A stretch of DNA of 64,000 nucleotides from CAYRNR01 sp964425605 (GCA_964425605.1 CAYRNR010000022.1:9368-73367); one strand, 5' to 3'; shown: positions 9,201 to 17,705, counted from the first letter of the stretch. Notes: generated from the letters alone by a model not told the origin. Made by a program: numbers and translations.

Positions 9201-9508
9201 GCGTACGTCAGGTCCACGCCGTTGACGGCCACCTGGGTCGTGGGATCCCCGTTGAACCCCGAGCTGCTGGACAGCAGGATCGCGTAGACCTCCGTCACCG
9301 TCGCCGTCGCCGGGATCTGGATGTCGTAGTCGTCCTCGGCCAGGTACCAGGTGGACGAACCATCGTAGGGGGTGGAGACGCCATTGCCGTCCACGGCCAC
9401 GCCGCCGGTGACGATGTCCTGGAAGATCACGGTCTGGGCGCGAGACAGACCGGGCAGGGCGAGACAGACCACGGCGAAGACAGGAATCCAGGTTGCGGGT
9501 CGGAGCAC
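6272..9508 (-). CDS. Large MopE-repeat surface protein with C-terminal Cys-Asp-Cys tag
   Basis: 1,078 residues from a GTG start with AAGGAGG 5 bp upstream. Order: signal peptide (ending near LSRAQ); an N-terminal domain of about 320 residues (beta-rich, e.g. IPATATVTEVYAILLSS) that I do not recognise; a thrombospondin type 3-like segment (DDADDDGVWDGDDNCPG); about 13 MopE-like repeats of roughly 40 residues (CDGDCDDxDxxVNP, CNGIDDDCDG, DLDGDGFxxC); an Asp-rich stalk (DDDDTG repeats); and the tag GGCDCGVAG, hydrophobic helix, RRR at the end. The repeats are expected to bind Ca2+ or other metals and form a long rigid rod on the cell surface. The tag resembles MYXO-CTERM, pointing to T2SS-linked sorting. 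Confidence 0.8.
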   Translation of the reverse strand: MLRPATWIPVFAVVCLALPGLSRAQTVIFQDIVTGGVAVDGNGVSTPYDGSSTWYLAEDDYDIQIPATATVTEVYAILLSSSSGFNGDPTTQVAVNGVDLTYATAVDLQNYTHVYELDPATYGITAPGAYSYEETGSADTGYHGGAGVGGTTLVVIYEDTTLATPRHVSVVVEDMAYVDTATITGLPTASGASSAIVSVGILWECSDEQNGSMTVDGVTYPNTGGRDDGDTFDTSCGSQDWNSLYTQGSFGYDSYDLAVGADDDDPFTEPANGTGTNSRLSDEVWDVAYADAGQMVFDYYESTNDSRAEAIVIVMEMDDADDDGVWDGDDNCPGEANPGQEDADGDGDGDACDPCTDVDGDGFGDPAYPAHACDDDCDDADAAVNPDATEACDGIDNDCDGVVDEQDADGCSEFLLDGDGDGFGLDGDVACLCAALAPYDAVVGGDCDDGDAAVNPAAAEACNGIDDNCDGAVDEGFDLDGDGYTTCDGDCDDTDAAVNPAAPEVCNGIDDNCNGVVPADEADDDGDGFRLCEDDCDDGDAAVNPAASEVCNGTDDNCDGVVDEGFDLDGDGFTVCQGDCDDGDAAVNPGAVEACNGIDDDCSGVVDDGFDLDGDGFTVCQGDCDDGDAAVNPGAAEVCNWIDDDCDGGVDEGFDADGDGFTSCDGDCDDADPAVNPFAEEICNGIDDDCDPLADENTDLDGDGFSLCDGDCDEADPAVNPDAEEVCNGIDDDCDPATDELGDLDGDGYSLCDDDCDDDDPAVFPGAFEDCDWVDNDCDGLLGVTEVDEDLDGWLLCEGDCDDLDATSYPGAPEQCDGLDNDCDGLVDEDVDEDLDGDGYNACQGDCDNNDPAIYPGAPEQCNGLDDDCDGLLLADEGDDDGDGFFACDDDCDDTDPGLTPADDDGDGYSTCDGDCDDADATAFPGNAEVPYDGVDNDCDGADLTDVDGDGFDGGAVGDDCDDEDAAVNPDAEEVCDDGADNDCDGDVDGDDPDCDTGDDDDSAGDDDDDTADDDDTGDDDDTGDDDDTTADDDDTPGDDDELTGSGGCDCGVAGPDRAVTWLAVLSVLLGVMGVRRR

Positions 9509-9594
9509 GACGACCTCCTTGGGTATGTGGATGGAATCCACGCCAGCATACCAACGGCGCGAGCGCCGCCCCAAAGACAATCCGAGGGGTGTGA

Positions 9595-10359
9595 TCAGGG
9601 GAAGGTCGCGGAGAAGCTCACGCCCACGTTGCACGGGAAGGTCCCGGCCAGGGTCGCCTCGAACTCCGCGCACTGGGTGCCCGCGCACGAGGCCGTGCCG
9701 TTGTGGTTGCCGCTCAGGGCGGTGTCGGAGGCGAACACGCCGGTGGAGGTGGCGTGGATCTGGACGACGGCGTCGAAGCCCGCCGCCATCAGGTTCTCCT
9801 GATAGGTCATCCGCGCGCCACACACGAAGCTGTGGTCGGTCAGGGTGCAGCTCGCGTCGTCGCCGCGCAGCGGCGACAGGGTGATCTGGCCGCCGCCGTC
9901 GTCGACGACCTCCATGGGCCCGTCGTCCTGCAGCGGTCCGTACTCCACGAACAGCCCGCAGCCGTCCGCGGACACGCCGGTCTGGCTGTACTGCCAGGTG
10001 CCGAAGTGGACGTTCAGCGGCGGCTCGGTGGTGTCGTCGTCGTCGCCCGGGGTCGCGTCGTCGTCATCGTCCGCGGTCGCGTCGTCGTCGTCCGCAGCGC
10101 TCGAGTCGTCGTCGTCGTCGCCTGCAGCCGAGTCGTCGTCGTCGCCTGCAGCCGAGTCGTCGTCGTCCGAGGACACGCACTCGCAGTCGGCCCAGCCGCT
10201 GCCGTCGTCCAGGCAGACCTGGGCGCCGATGTCCCCGTTCGCACACGCGCAGGACTCGGCCTTGCCCGGATCACAGACCCTGGCAGGGCACCCCACGAGC
10301 AGCGGGCCGAGGATCAGGATGGAGAGGGCCGCCCAGAACAGGGCCAGGGTCGATCGCAA
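9595..10359 (-). CDS. Cysteine-rich lipoprotein with Asp-rich spacer
   Basis: 254 residues, TTG start with AAGGA 8 bp upstream. Lipoprotein signal ends in LLVGC; the next segment (CDPGKAESCACANGDIGAQVC... WADCEC) is a small Cys-rich motif often found in myxobacterial lipoproteins; then DDDDSAAG-type repeats; then a C-terminal domain of about 120 residues, probably beta-rich, with four cysteines (DGCGLF, DASCTL, FVCGAR, SCAGTQC). No enzyme motif. Lies 26 bp downstream of gspN on the same strand and may be transcribed with the secretion operon. Confidence 0.7.
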   Translation of the reverse strand: MRSTLALFWAALSILILGPLLVGCPARVCDPGKAESCACANGDIGAQVCLDDGSGWADCECVSSDDDDSAAGDDDDSAAGDDDDDSSAADDDDATADDDDDATPGDDDDTTEPPLNVHFGTWQYSQTGVSADGCGLFVEYGPLQDDGPMEVVDDGGGQITLSPLRGDDASCTLTDHSFVCGARMTYQENLMAAGFDAVVQIHATSTGVFASDTALSGNHNGTASCAGTQCAEFEATLAGTFPCNVGVSFSATFP

Positions 10360-10385
10360 GTGGTCGTTCCTTTCGAGGGGGCCGA

Positions 10386-11714
10386 TCAGTAGTTCTCGGC
10401 CCCTTCGTCCTCAACGTACTCCTCCTCGTCCGCGTCGTCGCCCTCGTCGAGATCTTCCTCGTCGTACTCCTCGTCGTATTCGTCCTCGTCGATCTCGTCG
10501 GGGACGGGCGGGGCGGCGATACGTTCGCCGTGCCGGACGGTGCCGCCGACCTGGACGTCGTCGGAGAACGAGCCGTCCGGGCGGGTCCCGGCCTGGGCGG
10601 CGTCGCGGCGGGTCTCCACGTCCTCGCGGCGCTCCTCGCGCTTCTTGCGCAGGGCCTCGCGGCGCTCCTCGCGGTCCGCCTCCCACTGGGCGCGCTCCTC
10701 GTCGGACATCTCGTCGAGGCGGGTGGAGCCGCCCTGGGTGGAGCCGCGCTGCGTGGAGCCGCCGCCGGACTCACGCTCCTGGGTCGGGGCGGTGGTCGCG
10801 CCGCGATCACGGCCGCGGTTGGCGCGGCGGGCGCCGGCGCGGTCCTCGCGGGGCTTGGGCCGCTCCAGCGGGCCGCTGATGAGGTAGTGGTAGAAGCCCT
10901 TGGAGTCCTTGTTGGACGGGTTGGGGCCGGACTTGAGCGCCATGAGGCTCTCGAGGGTCTCGTCGACGAGCTTGAGCTTGATCTTCAGCGCGAGCCGGGA
11001 CTTGAGCAGGTCCTCCTTGAGCGAGATGTACCCGGAGATCTCACCCTCGAGCTTGTCGCCGCGGAACCGGGCCCAGTCCACCGTGGCGCGGCCGTCGGCG
11101 ACGGTGATCAGGCCGGCGGCCTCGGTGAACACCGTCTCCACGTCCATGCCGTAGATCTGGCTGCCCTCGCGGAACGCCAGGCCGTCGAAGTCGAAGGTGA
11201 TCTCGCCCTCGCTCTTGGTGATGTCGGCCTGGTCGAGGTTCAGATCGATCTCGGAGTCGAAGGTACCCGCGCCGTCGATGTTGTAGGTCTCGCCCTGCAG
11301 CGGGAACGCGCGGACCTCGAGCTCGTCGAGCTCCACGTCGGTGACGATGGCGGCCTCGCTGTACTGGACGTTGCCGCGCGCGTGGCCCTCGTACAGCACG
11401 CCGTCGAAGTCCACGTCGTACTTGCCGCGCATGGCGGCGAGGGGCTTGATCTTGATCCAGGTCTTGCCCATGGACAGCAGCGACTTCGGCGTGCCGTCGC
11501 GCCCGATCTTGCCCAGCTCCAGCGACTTGAACCGCACGCCGGCCAGCAGCTTGGGCCGCGGCTTCTCGACGTTCACGGCCAGCCCCATCCGCTCCTGTGC
11601 CTCGTAGGCGATGCGCTCGGACGCCGACTTGCTCGGGAAGGCGATGTAGAACACCAGCCCGAAGAAGACGGCGCCCCACCCGACGACACCCGCGATCTGT
11701 AGTGCGGTCTTCAT
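10386..11714 (-). CDS. gspN: Type II secretion system protein N
   Basis: 442 residues. Single N-terminal transmembrane segment (LQIAGVVGWGAVFFGLVFYIAF), then a periplasmic domain with the GspN features LLAGVRFKSLELG, alternating beta-strands and DVDFDGVLYEGHARGNV. GspN is a bitopic inner-membrane protein of some T2SS, thought to help assemble the complex. The C-terminal ~150 residues are an added low-complexity tail: basic/Gln-rich, then RREERREALRKKREERRED, then a strongly acidic end (EYDEEDLDEGDDADEEEY) not usual for the family. The ATG follows directly on the stop codon of gspM with no gap, so the two are coupled. Confidence 0.85.
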   Translation of the reverse strand: MKTALQIAGVVGWGAVFFGLVFYIAFPSKSASERIAYEAQERMGLAVNVEKPRPKLLAGVRFKSLELGKIGRDGTPKSLLSMGKTWIKIKPLAAMRGKYDVDFDGVLYEGHARGNVQYSEAAIVTDVELDELEVRAFPLQGETYNIDGAGTFDSEIDLNLDQADITKSEGEITFDFDGLAFREGSQIYGMDVETVFTEAAGLITVADGRATVDWARFRGDKLEGEISGYISLKEDLLKSRLALKIKLKLVDETLESLMALKSGPNPSNKDSKGFYHYLISGPLERPKPREDRAGARRANRGRDRGATTAPTQERESGGGSTQRGSTQGGSTRLDEMSDEERAQWEADREERREALRKKREERREDVETRRDAAQAGTRPDGSFSDDVQVGGTVRHGERIAAPPVPDEIDEDEYDEEYDEEDLDEGDDADEEEYVEDEGAENY

Positions 11715-12275
11715 CTACCCCTCCTGCTTCATCTTGCTGAACACCACTTCCACGTTGGCGCTCAGCTCCTGCCGGTTCCGGGTGTTGGCCCGGACCACCA
11801 GGCGATCGATCCGCAGCGGCTGGGGCGCGGACTGGACCTTGAACAGGTAGTTGACCAGCTGGTCGAGCGTGATCTTCTTGAACACCACCTCGTAGCGGTG
11901 TTCGTCGAAGTACGCGCCCTCGATCAGGCCCTGGTCGTTGATGCCCTTGATGTTGTCCGCGAGCTTGAGCTCGTCGCCGGTGCTCTCGAGGAACCCCGAC
12001 ACCGAGAAGTCCCCGAACCCGCCCATCTGCTTCTCGAGATCGGCGATGCGCTGGCGGCTGTCGGCCAGGTCGCCGGTCATGGTGAGGATGGTGTTGAGGT
12101 CTCGCTCCTTGGACGCGACCGAGGTCTCGAGGCTGCGCACCTTGGAGCGCACGCCGCTGACGACGAAGTAGCCGACGAACAGCGTCACCACCACGAGCAT
12201 CACGACGGCGAGCCGCCGGTCGCGGCGCGACAGGGTGCCCCAGAGCGTGGAGAACTTGTCCAGCAGGTTGCTCAT
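11715..12275 (-). CDS. gspM: Type II secretion system protein M
   Basis: 186 residues. A short cytoplasmic start with a basic patch (LSRRDRRLAV), one transmembrane helix (VVMLVVVTLFVGYFVVSGV), a coiled-coil (LETSVASKERDLNTILTMTGDLADSRQRIADLEKQM region) and a C-terminal ferredoxin-like domain. GspM binds GspL in the inner-membrane platform. Sits 4 bp after gspL and abuts gspN. Assignment rests on topology plus gene order, since GspM is poorly conserved. Confidence 0.85.
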   Translation of the reverse strand: MSNLLDKFSTLWGTLSRRDRRLAVVMLVVVTLFVGYFVVSGVRSKVRSLETSVASKERDLNTILTMTGDLADSRQRIADLEKQMGGFGDFSVSGFLESTGDELKLADNIKGINDQGLIEGAYFDEHRYEVVFKKITLDQLVNYLFKVQSAPQPLRIDRLVVRANTRNRQELSANVEVVFSKMKQEG

Positions 12276-12279
12276 GGTC

Positions 12280-14019
12280 TCACTCCTCCTCGACGCCCAG
12301 GGGGATGGTCATCTCGAAGCGGGTGGTGCTCTCGCGTCCCTTGACCTTGTCGTGGGCCGCGGCCAGGGCGAAGCGCGGGTTGCGCTTCACCGCGGCCTCG
12401 ATCTTGTCCACGGTCTCGAACTTGTCGGTGTTGGCGCGCAGCTTGATGGCCTCGGAGCTGATGTCGATGTTGTCCACGTCGATCTTGTGCTCCTTGGGCA
12501 CCGCCGTGGAGAACTCCTTGAGCAGGTCGAAGGCCGTGGTCTGGTTCTCCGGGTCGAACTGGGCGACCTTGGCGTTGAGGGAGTCCATCTCGGCGATGAA
12601 CACGTTGAGCGACGAGCTCGACGTGACCAGGGCCGACTCGGCCACGTCGGGGAAGGTGCCCTGGACGGTGGTCCGGATCTCGTCCATCAGCGCGCGCTCG
12701 CGGACGCTCAGGGTCACGGCGTTGTACACGGCCAGGGCCATGCCCCCCAGGGCGATCAGCAGCACCGCCGCGGTCAGCGCCAGGCCCAGGCGCTGGATGC
12801 GCTGGATGTCGCGGCGATAGGCGAACTCGCCGCTGCGGAAGCCCACCTGCTGGCCGCGGCCCTGGGCCAGCCCGCGCAGGGCCAGGGCATAGGCCAGGGC
12901 GTGCTGGGCGCCCGCGTCGGGGACGTCGCCCGGCGACGGGGGCAGCGGCAGATCCTCGACGGTGACGCCGAGCTCGCGCGAGAGGTGGGGGCAGAAGCCG
13001 CGCAGCTCGCTGCCGCCGCCACAGACGTAGATGGAGTCCACCTCGCGGTGCTGCTCGTCCTCGAAGGCCATCAAGGTGGTGCGCAGCTGGGCGACCAGGG
13101 GGTTGGTGGCCTCGCGGAGGGAGCCGACCATGGCCTGGACCGACTCCTCGGTGGAGGCGCCGGACAGGGTCCCCATCCGGTGCTTGTAGTCGCCCACCTC
13201 GCCGGGCTCGAAGCGGTAGCGGCTCTGCAGGGAGGCGTCGATGTCGCGGCCGCCCCAGTCGATGGTCCGCAGCAGCAGCGGCACGCCCTCGACCATGGCG
13301 CACAGCTTGGTGTCGCGGTGGCCCACGTCCAGCAGCACCACGGTCTGGGAGCTGCTGTCCTGGGGCAGGAACCGCACGAGGTTGGCCAAGGCGCCCGCGT
13401 CCACGGGGAGGTGGCGCGGGTCCACGCCGATGGTGCCGAGCTCCCTGAGCAGGGCGCGCAGCTCGGCCTTGCGGGCCATGGCGCAGAACAACCGGGTGCC
13501 GGGCTCGTCGTCGAGCAGCGTGGCGCTGGACTCCAGGGTGTGCTGATGCAGCAGCACCTCGTCCATGTCGAAGGGCACGCGCTCCTCGAGCACGCCCGAC
13601 AGGATCGCGGCGATCTGCTTGGGCTGGGTGAACGGCACCTCGACCACCCAGGAGCTGACCTGGGCCGAGGGGATGGCCGCGACCACGGTCGCGTCGTCGG
13701 TGTCGAGGTCGTCGAGCAGGGCCTGGGCCTCGCGCAGCTGCAGGTCGCGCAGGGTGATTTCGGGTGGGTCCGACGCATCGGCAGAGGGCTCCGCCCCGTC
13801 CTCGGTCTGCGCCTCCACCGCCTCCCGGGCCGCCTCCACGTCGGAGACCTCGATGGAGGTAGTGCCCGTGGCGTCCTCCAGCTCCTGGCCCGACAGCTCG
13901 TGCAGGGGCAGGGGCCGGGACACGAAGTCCACCACCTCGAAGCCCCGGTAGGTGCCCTTGAGCACCGTCGCCTTGATCTCGTAGCGCCCGATGTCGAGGC
14001 CGATCACCTTGCTCGCCAT
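12280..14019 (-). CDS. gspL: Type II secretion system protein L (PilM/PilN-like)
   Basis: 579 residues. An actin/PilM-like cytoplasmic domain occupies roughly residues 1-370 (IGLDIGRYEIKATVL phosphate-1-like motif; VVLLDVGHRDTKLCAM phosphate-2-like; IYVCGGGSELRG adenosine-like). A transmembrane helix (LALTAAVLLIALGGMALAVYNAV) follows near residue 410, then a PilN-like periplasmic ferredoxin domain. GspL links the GspE ATPase to the membrane complex. An acidic insertion around residues 45-90 (ALPLHELSGQELEDATG to ASDPPE) breaks the first domain. Located 7 bp after gspK. Confidence 0.88.
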   Translation of the reverse strand: MASKVIGLDIGRYEIKATVLKGTYRGFEVVDFVSRPLPLHELSGQELEDATGTTSIEVSDVEAAREAVEAQTEDGAEPSADASDPPEITLRDLQLREAQALLDDLDTDDATVVAAIPSAQVSSWVVEVPFTQPKQIAAILSGVLEERVPFDMDEVLLHQHTLESSATLLDDEPGTRLFCAMARKAELRALLRELGTIGVDPRHLPVDAGALANLVRFLPQDSSSQTVVLLDVGHRDTKLCAMVEGVPLLLRTIDWGGRDIDASLQSRYRFEPGEVGDYKHRMGTLSGASTEESVQAMVGSLREATNPLVAQLRTTLMAFEDEQHREVDSIYVCGGGSELRGFCPHLSRELGVTVEDLPLPPSPGDVPDAGAQHALAYALALRGLAQGRGQQVGFRSGEFAYRRDIQRIQRLGLALTAAVLLIALGGMALAVYNAVTLSVRERALMDEIRTTVQGTFPDVAESALVTSSSSLNVFIAEMDSLNAKVAQFDPENQTTAFDLLKEFSTAVPKEHKIDVDNIDISSEAIKLRANTDKFETVDKIEAAVKRNPRFALAAAHDKVKGRESTTRFEMTIPLGVEEE

Positions 14020-14026
14020 GGTCTTC

Positions 14027-15361
14027 CTACCGTTCTACCCAGGACAGGGTGGTGTACCGGCTGCCCTTGAAGTTCATCACCACCTCGAGGGTCGTCTCCA
14101 CGTCCCCCACGTAGCCCGTGGAGGAGATGGTGAAGTGGCGTGAATTGGTCTTGATCAACCCCTGCAGCCCCGATCGGTCCGTCAGCGTGATGCCGTGTTC
14201 GTCGAGCTTGGCCATGAAGGTCTCGGTGGTCAGCATGTTCATCAGCCGCATGAACTGCAGCTCGCCCAGCACCGTCTGGATCTGGATCTCGTTGACCGTG
14301 TAGTCGGAGAAAGCCCGGATGAGTCCGTACAGGATCGCCGGGCTGCAGGTGGTGATGTTGACCTTGTTGTTGCCGTAGATGGTCCACTGGGGTCCGAACG
14401 TCTGGTAGATCTCGTCGTTGACGCCGGCCACCATCTGCACCTCGTCCAGGGCGTCGAAGGGCAGGTTCTTGGGCTTGAAGTTGCGGCCCCAGATGTCGGC
14501 GTCGTCGTACAACGAGTCCTCGTACCCGCCCATGAACGACGACCGCTCGTTGTCGGTGTCGATGTAGTCCTTGATGTTGCCGATGACCTCCCAGCGGTCG
14601 TACTCGCTGCGGATCTCGAACATCTCGTCGTACCGCTCGTCCACCATCATCCCGTGGATGGCCAGGGCGAACGGGTTGAGCCTCAGGTCCTCGGCGGTCA
14701 CCTCGGCCAGGGAGTTGAGGTTGAGCTTGCCGTCCTCGTCGTTGATCTCGGCGCGGAAGTCCCCCTCGAAGTCCAAAAAGGCCCGGGTCAGGGCGGTGCT
14801 GTCGCGCTCGATGGCCCGGTCGATGCGCTCCTGGGTGTGCTCGTCCACCTCCAGGTCGACGGGCCCATTTTGCAGCGCGGCCATGTCCATCTCGTCCATG
14901 TCCAGCAGCCCGCCGCCCATGGCCACGCGCAGGAACGCCGTGTCGATGAACGGCACCTGCTGCCACAGCTTGTCGCCCAGGTCGAAGCCCAGGCCCGCGG
15001 TGTACTGCTGGATCATGGGGTTGCTCGCCATCATCTGGGCGAACGACATGAACAGCGTGTAGATGCGCACGCCGCTCTTGGCCAGGTACAGCGCGCGCAC
15101 CGAGTCGCGGTAGTTGGCGCCCTGGAGGTACTGGACCCGCGACTGGTACGAGAACTCCACGATGAACGCGGTGAGGAACACCACCATGGCCAGCACCATG
15201 ACCAGGGCGATGCCGCGCTGACCGGGCCACTTGCCCTGGGTGCGGCGGGGCCCCGGCGAGGCCTTCGGCGTCCGCTTCTCGGGGGTCACCGGGCGCGCAC
15301 GGCGGCGCCGGGGGTCCCCGGAACCCTCGTCGAACAGCAGCCTTCGCAGCGCGGTGATCAC
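14027..15361 (-). CDS. gspK: Type II secretion minor pseudopilin K
   Basis: 444 residues. After a basic extension of about 48 residues comes the prepilin-like segment QRGIALVMVLAMVVFLTAFIVEF, which, as usual for GspK, lacks Glu at position 5 of the mature protein. The large periplasmic insertion typical of GspK follows (DEDGKLNLNSLAEV; SEYDRWEVIGNIKDYIDTD), with its Ca-binding and tip-forming role at the end of the pseudopilus with GspI and GspJ. The unusually long leader would have to be removed by a prepilin peptidase that is not encoded in the window. Starts 1 bp after the gspJ stop. Confidence 0.9.
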   Translation of the reverse strand: MITALRRLLFDEGSGDPRRRRARPVTPEKRTPKASPGPRRTQGKWPGQRGIALVMVLAMVVFLTAFIVEFSYQSRVQYLQGANYRDSVRALYLAKSGVRIYTLFMSFAQMMASNPMIQQYTAGLGFDLGDKLWQQVPFIDTAFLRVAMGGGLLDMDEMDMAALQNGPVDLEVDEHTQERIDRAIERDSTALTRAFLDFEGDFRAEINDEDGKLNLNSLAEVTAEDLRLNPFALAIHGMMVDERYDEMFEIRSEYDRWEVIGNIKDYIDTDNERSSFMGGYEDSLYDDADIWGRNFKPKNLPFDALDEVQMVAGVNDEIYQTFGPQWTIYGNNKVNITTCSPAILYGLIRAFSDYTVNEIQIQTVLGELQFMRLMNMLTTETFMAKLDEHGITLTDRSGLQGLIKTNSRHFTISSTGYVGDVETTLEVVMNFKGSRYTTLSWVER

Positions 15362-15362
15362 G

Positions 15363-16031
15363 TCAGTTCAAGTCCTGGATCTCGACCTTGGTGTGCCAGG
15401 TCCACTCCTCGCCCTCGTTGTCGGCGATCACCATGGTGATCTCCACGGCGCGGGGGAGCCGGTTGAGCTGGTCCGGGCCGGTGGTGTCCCACTCGTCCAG
15501 CCACTCGTTCTTCTCCATGTCGAAGTAACGGAAGTTGAGCTTCTTGACGCCGCGGGCCAGCACCATCACCTCGCCGCCCTCGGTGGGCTCGCCGTCGATG
15601 CGCTCCTCCTCGCGGTGCATGAGCTTGAAGTGGTGCGTCTCCCGGTCCGGCTCCTCGTAGTAGCCGATCTCGGTCAGCGCGCACTCCTTGGAGTTGCGGT
15701 ACAGCTTGCGGTGGCTGCGGCTGGTGAAGTCGAGCTTGTCGAAGGGATCGGTGTCCTCGGCGATGAAGATGGTCTCGAAGGTGTCGTCGACGTTGTCGCC
15801 CTGGCCGCCCTGGCGGGTGGACTTGGTGGACGACAAGAAGGCCTGGCTGACCTCGCGCTCCATGCGCAGCAGGGCGATGCGGCCCATGGAGGTCATCTCG
15901 CCCTTGTGGCGCGACGCCTCCTGGATGAGCGCCGAGTTGCGGAAGATCATGAACATCGACGCGGTGATCCCCGCGAGGATGGCGATGGCCACGACGGCCT
16001 CGATCAGGGTGAACCCGCGGCGGTCGGTCAT
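15363..16031 (-). CDS. gspJ: Type II secretion minor pseudopilin J
   Basis: 222 residues. Prepilin signal MTDRRGFTLIEAVVAIAILAG with cleavage after Gly and Glu at mature position 5. The remaining beta-rich domain includes GVKKLNFRYFDMEKNEWLDEW and LPRAVEITMVI, which match the GspJ C-terminal fold. The ATG overlaps the gspI stop in ATGA, so translation is coupled. Part of the pseudopilus tip with GspI and GspK. Confidence 0.88.
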   Translation of the reverse strand: MTDRRGFTLIEAVVAIAILAGITASMFMIFRNSALIQEASRHKGEMTSMGRIALLRMEREVSQAFLSSTKSTRQGGQGDNVDDTFETIFIAEDTDPFDKLDFTSRSHRKLYRNSKECALTEIGYYEEPDRETHHFKLMHREEERIDGEPTEGGEVMVLARGVKKLNFRYFDMEKNEWLDEWDTTGPDQLNRLPRAVEITMVIADNEGEEWTWHTKVEIQDLN

Positions 16032-16762
16032 TTCCGCACCCCCGTGGAACCCGACGACGTGCCGCCGGGCAGCGTCGGCATGGTGGCGGCGCTGCCTGCC
16101 GCGGCGTCGGAGGTGACCCCGGAGCCCAGCCCGCCGATGCCGCCGAGCCCGCCGATCTCCTGCTCCTCGGCCGAGGCCACGCGGCCCGACGGGTTGACGA
16201 TGTGGGTGACGAGCACCACCTCGTCGGGGCCGCACAGGCCCTCCTCGCGGCGGCCGTCTTCGCCGCACCAGTAGATCCGGACCCGGATCTCGCGGACGAA
16301 GCGGGCGAGCTCGTCGGTGAACATCGTCATGTCGATGCCCAGGGACTCCATGTTGAGCCCGCCGGTGAGCATGGACTCGTCCTCGACGGCGCCCTCGTCC
16401 TCGGCCATGCCCATGAGCTGGTTGATCATGTCGAAGATCTTGGCCAGGTCGATCTCGACGCGGCTGACCTCGTACTCCCAGCGGTACTCGTCGAAGGCGT
16501 CGAGGTACTCCTCCTCGTGGAAGTCGCCGTCCTCGGTGATGGTCAGCTCGCCGAACCCCTCCTTCTCCATGCGCAGCTCGACCAGGGACATGATGTCGCG
16601 GGCCAGCAGGGTCCCCACCACCATCTCGTCGCCCTGCTCGCGCATCTTCACCGCCGCGGTCTGGGCGTCGATCAGCGCCATGGTGGAGATGGCCAGGATG
16701 GCCAGCGCCACCAGCACCTCCAGCAGGGTGAATCCCTCGGACCGGCGGGGCTCAGTCGACAC
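16028..16762 (-). CDS. gspI: Type II secretion minor pseudopilin I
   Basis: 244 residues, GTG start. Prepilin motif SEGFTLLEVLVALAILAIS with Glu5. It is about twice the usual GspI length: an acidic, Met-rich insertion (MINQLMGMAEDEGAVEDESML) and a Gly/Ser/Thr-rich C-terminal tail (GGLGGIGGLGSGVTSDAAAG) extend it. Start overlaps the end of gspH by 11 bp; its end overlaps gspJ by 4 bp. Its partners are GspJ and GspK in the tip complex. Confidence 0.85.
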   Translation of the reverse strand: MSTEPRRSEGFTLLEVLVALAILAISTMALIDAQTAAVKMREQGDEMVVGTLLARDIMSLVELRMEKEGFGELTITEDGDFHEEEYLDAFDEYRWEYEVSRVEIDLAKIFDMINQLMGMAEDEGAVEDESMLTGGLNMESLGIDMTMFTDELARFVREIRVRIYWCGEDGRREEGLCGPDEVVLVTHIVNPSGRVASAEEQEIGGLGGIGGLGSGVTSDAAAGSAATMPTLPGGTSSGSTGVRK

Positions 16763-17543
16763 GGCGATCCTCCCGATCCGGCGGATCCGCCTCGCCGATC
16801 TCCGCGCGCACGCGGCCGGTCAGCGGCTCCACCACCAGGCTCAGGATCGACTCGCTGGTGTCCATCAGGTAGATGACCGAGTCCTCCATGTAGCCTTCGG
16901 GGAAGATGTGGGTGTAGACGATGAGCTCCTCCTCCTCGTCCTCGGGGATCTCGTCCTGGGGCTCGACCACGTCGTCCCACTGGGGCGTCCAGATGCCCTT
17001 GAACACCACGTTGGGGGGCAGCTGACGGATCTTGAAGACCTCGTCCTCCAGGGGCACGAACTCGTTGATCCGGGGGGCGGGCTCCAGGGCGCCGGTGCCC
17101 AGGGAGACCCCCATCATGGCCATCAACCCGGCCAGGGGGCTGTCCTGGTCGCCCACCTTGTCCTGCTGCTGCATCCGCAGCCGGTCCTGGGCCTGCTCGT
17201 CCCGCTCGCGGGCCTCCTCGATCTCCTCGTCGCGGATCTCCTCGAGATCGGACCAGTCCTCCCGCGCAGACTGGTTCTCGAACAGCTGCACCGTGCCGTA
17301 GGACGCCTCGACCCAGTACGCGTGCCGGTCGAGGTTGTACGCGACCCGCAGCGGCACGTTCTGCAGCGCGGCCTCGTCGTAGGCCGTCTGCAGCACGCTG
17401 CCGAGCTTGCGACCCGCAGCGCGCACGTCCCCACCCAGCCACCGGCCGATGGCCGGGATGGTCACCAGCGCCACCGCGAGCACGATGGCCATGACCACCA
17501 TCAGCTCGATGAGCGTGAGACCGCGGCGGGAGGCGATGAACAC
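16752..17543 (-). CDS. gspH: Type II secretion minor pseudopilin H
   Basis: 263 residues, GTG start. Prepilin motif SRRGLTLIELMVVMAIVLAVALV with Glu5, then a beta-rich GspH fold (PLRVAYNLDRHAYWVEA; PPNVVFKGIWTPQWDD). An extra charged helical insertion (EEARERDEQAQDRLRMQQQ region) makes it longer than most GspH proteins. The 3' end overlaps gspI. Upstream is a 182-bp hairpin-rich gap before the GspG-like gene, the largest break in the operon. Confidence 0.82.
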   Translation of the reverse strand: MFIASRRGLTLIELMVVMAIVLAVALVTIPAIGRWLGGDVRAAGRKLGSVLQTAYDEAALQNVPLRVAYNLDRHAYWVEASYGTVQLFENQSAREDWSDLEEIRDEEIEEARERDEQAQDRLRMQQQDKVGDQDSPLAGLMAMMGVSLGTGALEPAPRINEFVPLEDEVFKIRQLPPNVVFKGIWTPQWDDVVEPQDEIPEDEEEELIVYTHIFPEGYMEDSVIYLMDTSESILSLVVEPLTGRVRAEIGEADPPDREDRRVD

Positions 17544-17619
17544 CTAGCCTCCCTGTTCCGCCACGCGCGGCGTCGCGAGGAGTCGCAGGCGGCGGCGAGG
17601 TGTGCTGGCGGGGTCCGAC

Positions 17620-17705
17620 GGCGTACTTCGAGTACGCCGAGGACGCCGACAGTGCGCATCGGCGTCGAAGGCTGCGAAGCAGCCGGCTGCGGCCCGCAGT
17701 AGCCG
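17620..17705. repeat. Cluster of short palindromes between gspH and the GspG-like gene
   Basis: Three hairpins stand in the 182-bp gap 17544-17725: GGCGTACT-TCG-AGTACGCC at 17620-17638 (stem extends with GTCC/GGAC), GGCTGC-GAA-GCAGCC at 17670-17684, and an imperfect GGCTGCGG/CCGCAGTAGCC stem at 17685-17704. No T-run follows, so they are not clear intrinsic terminators; they may set the ratio of upstream to downstream pseudopilins by slowing RNase or polymerase. Otherwise I see no gene in the gap. Confidence 0.55.

Noticed and set aside
12235..14070. Long plus-strand frame opposite gspL, and similar ones opposite gspD, gspE and the GGDEF neighbour
   Set aside because: Composition is His/Gly/Val/Gln-biased without domains, and the opposite strand holds clear T2SS or membrane protein genes.
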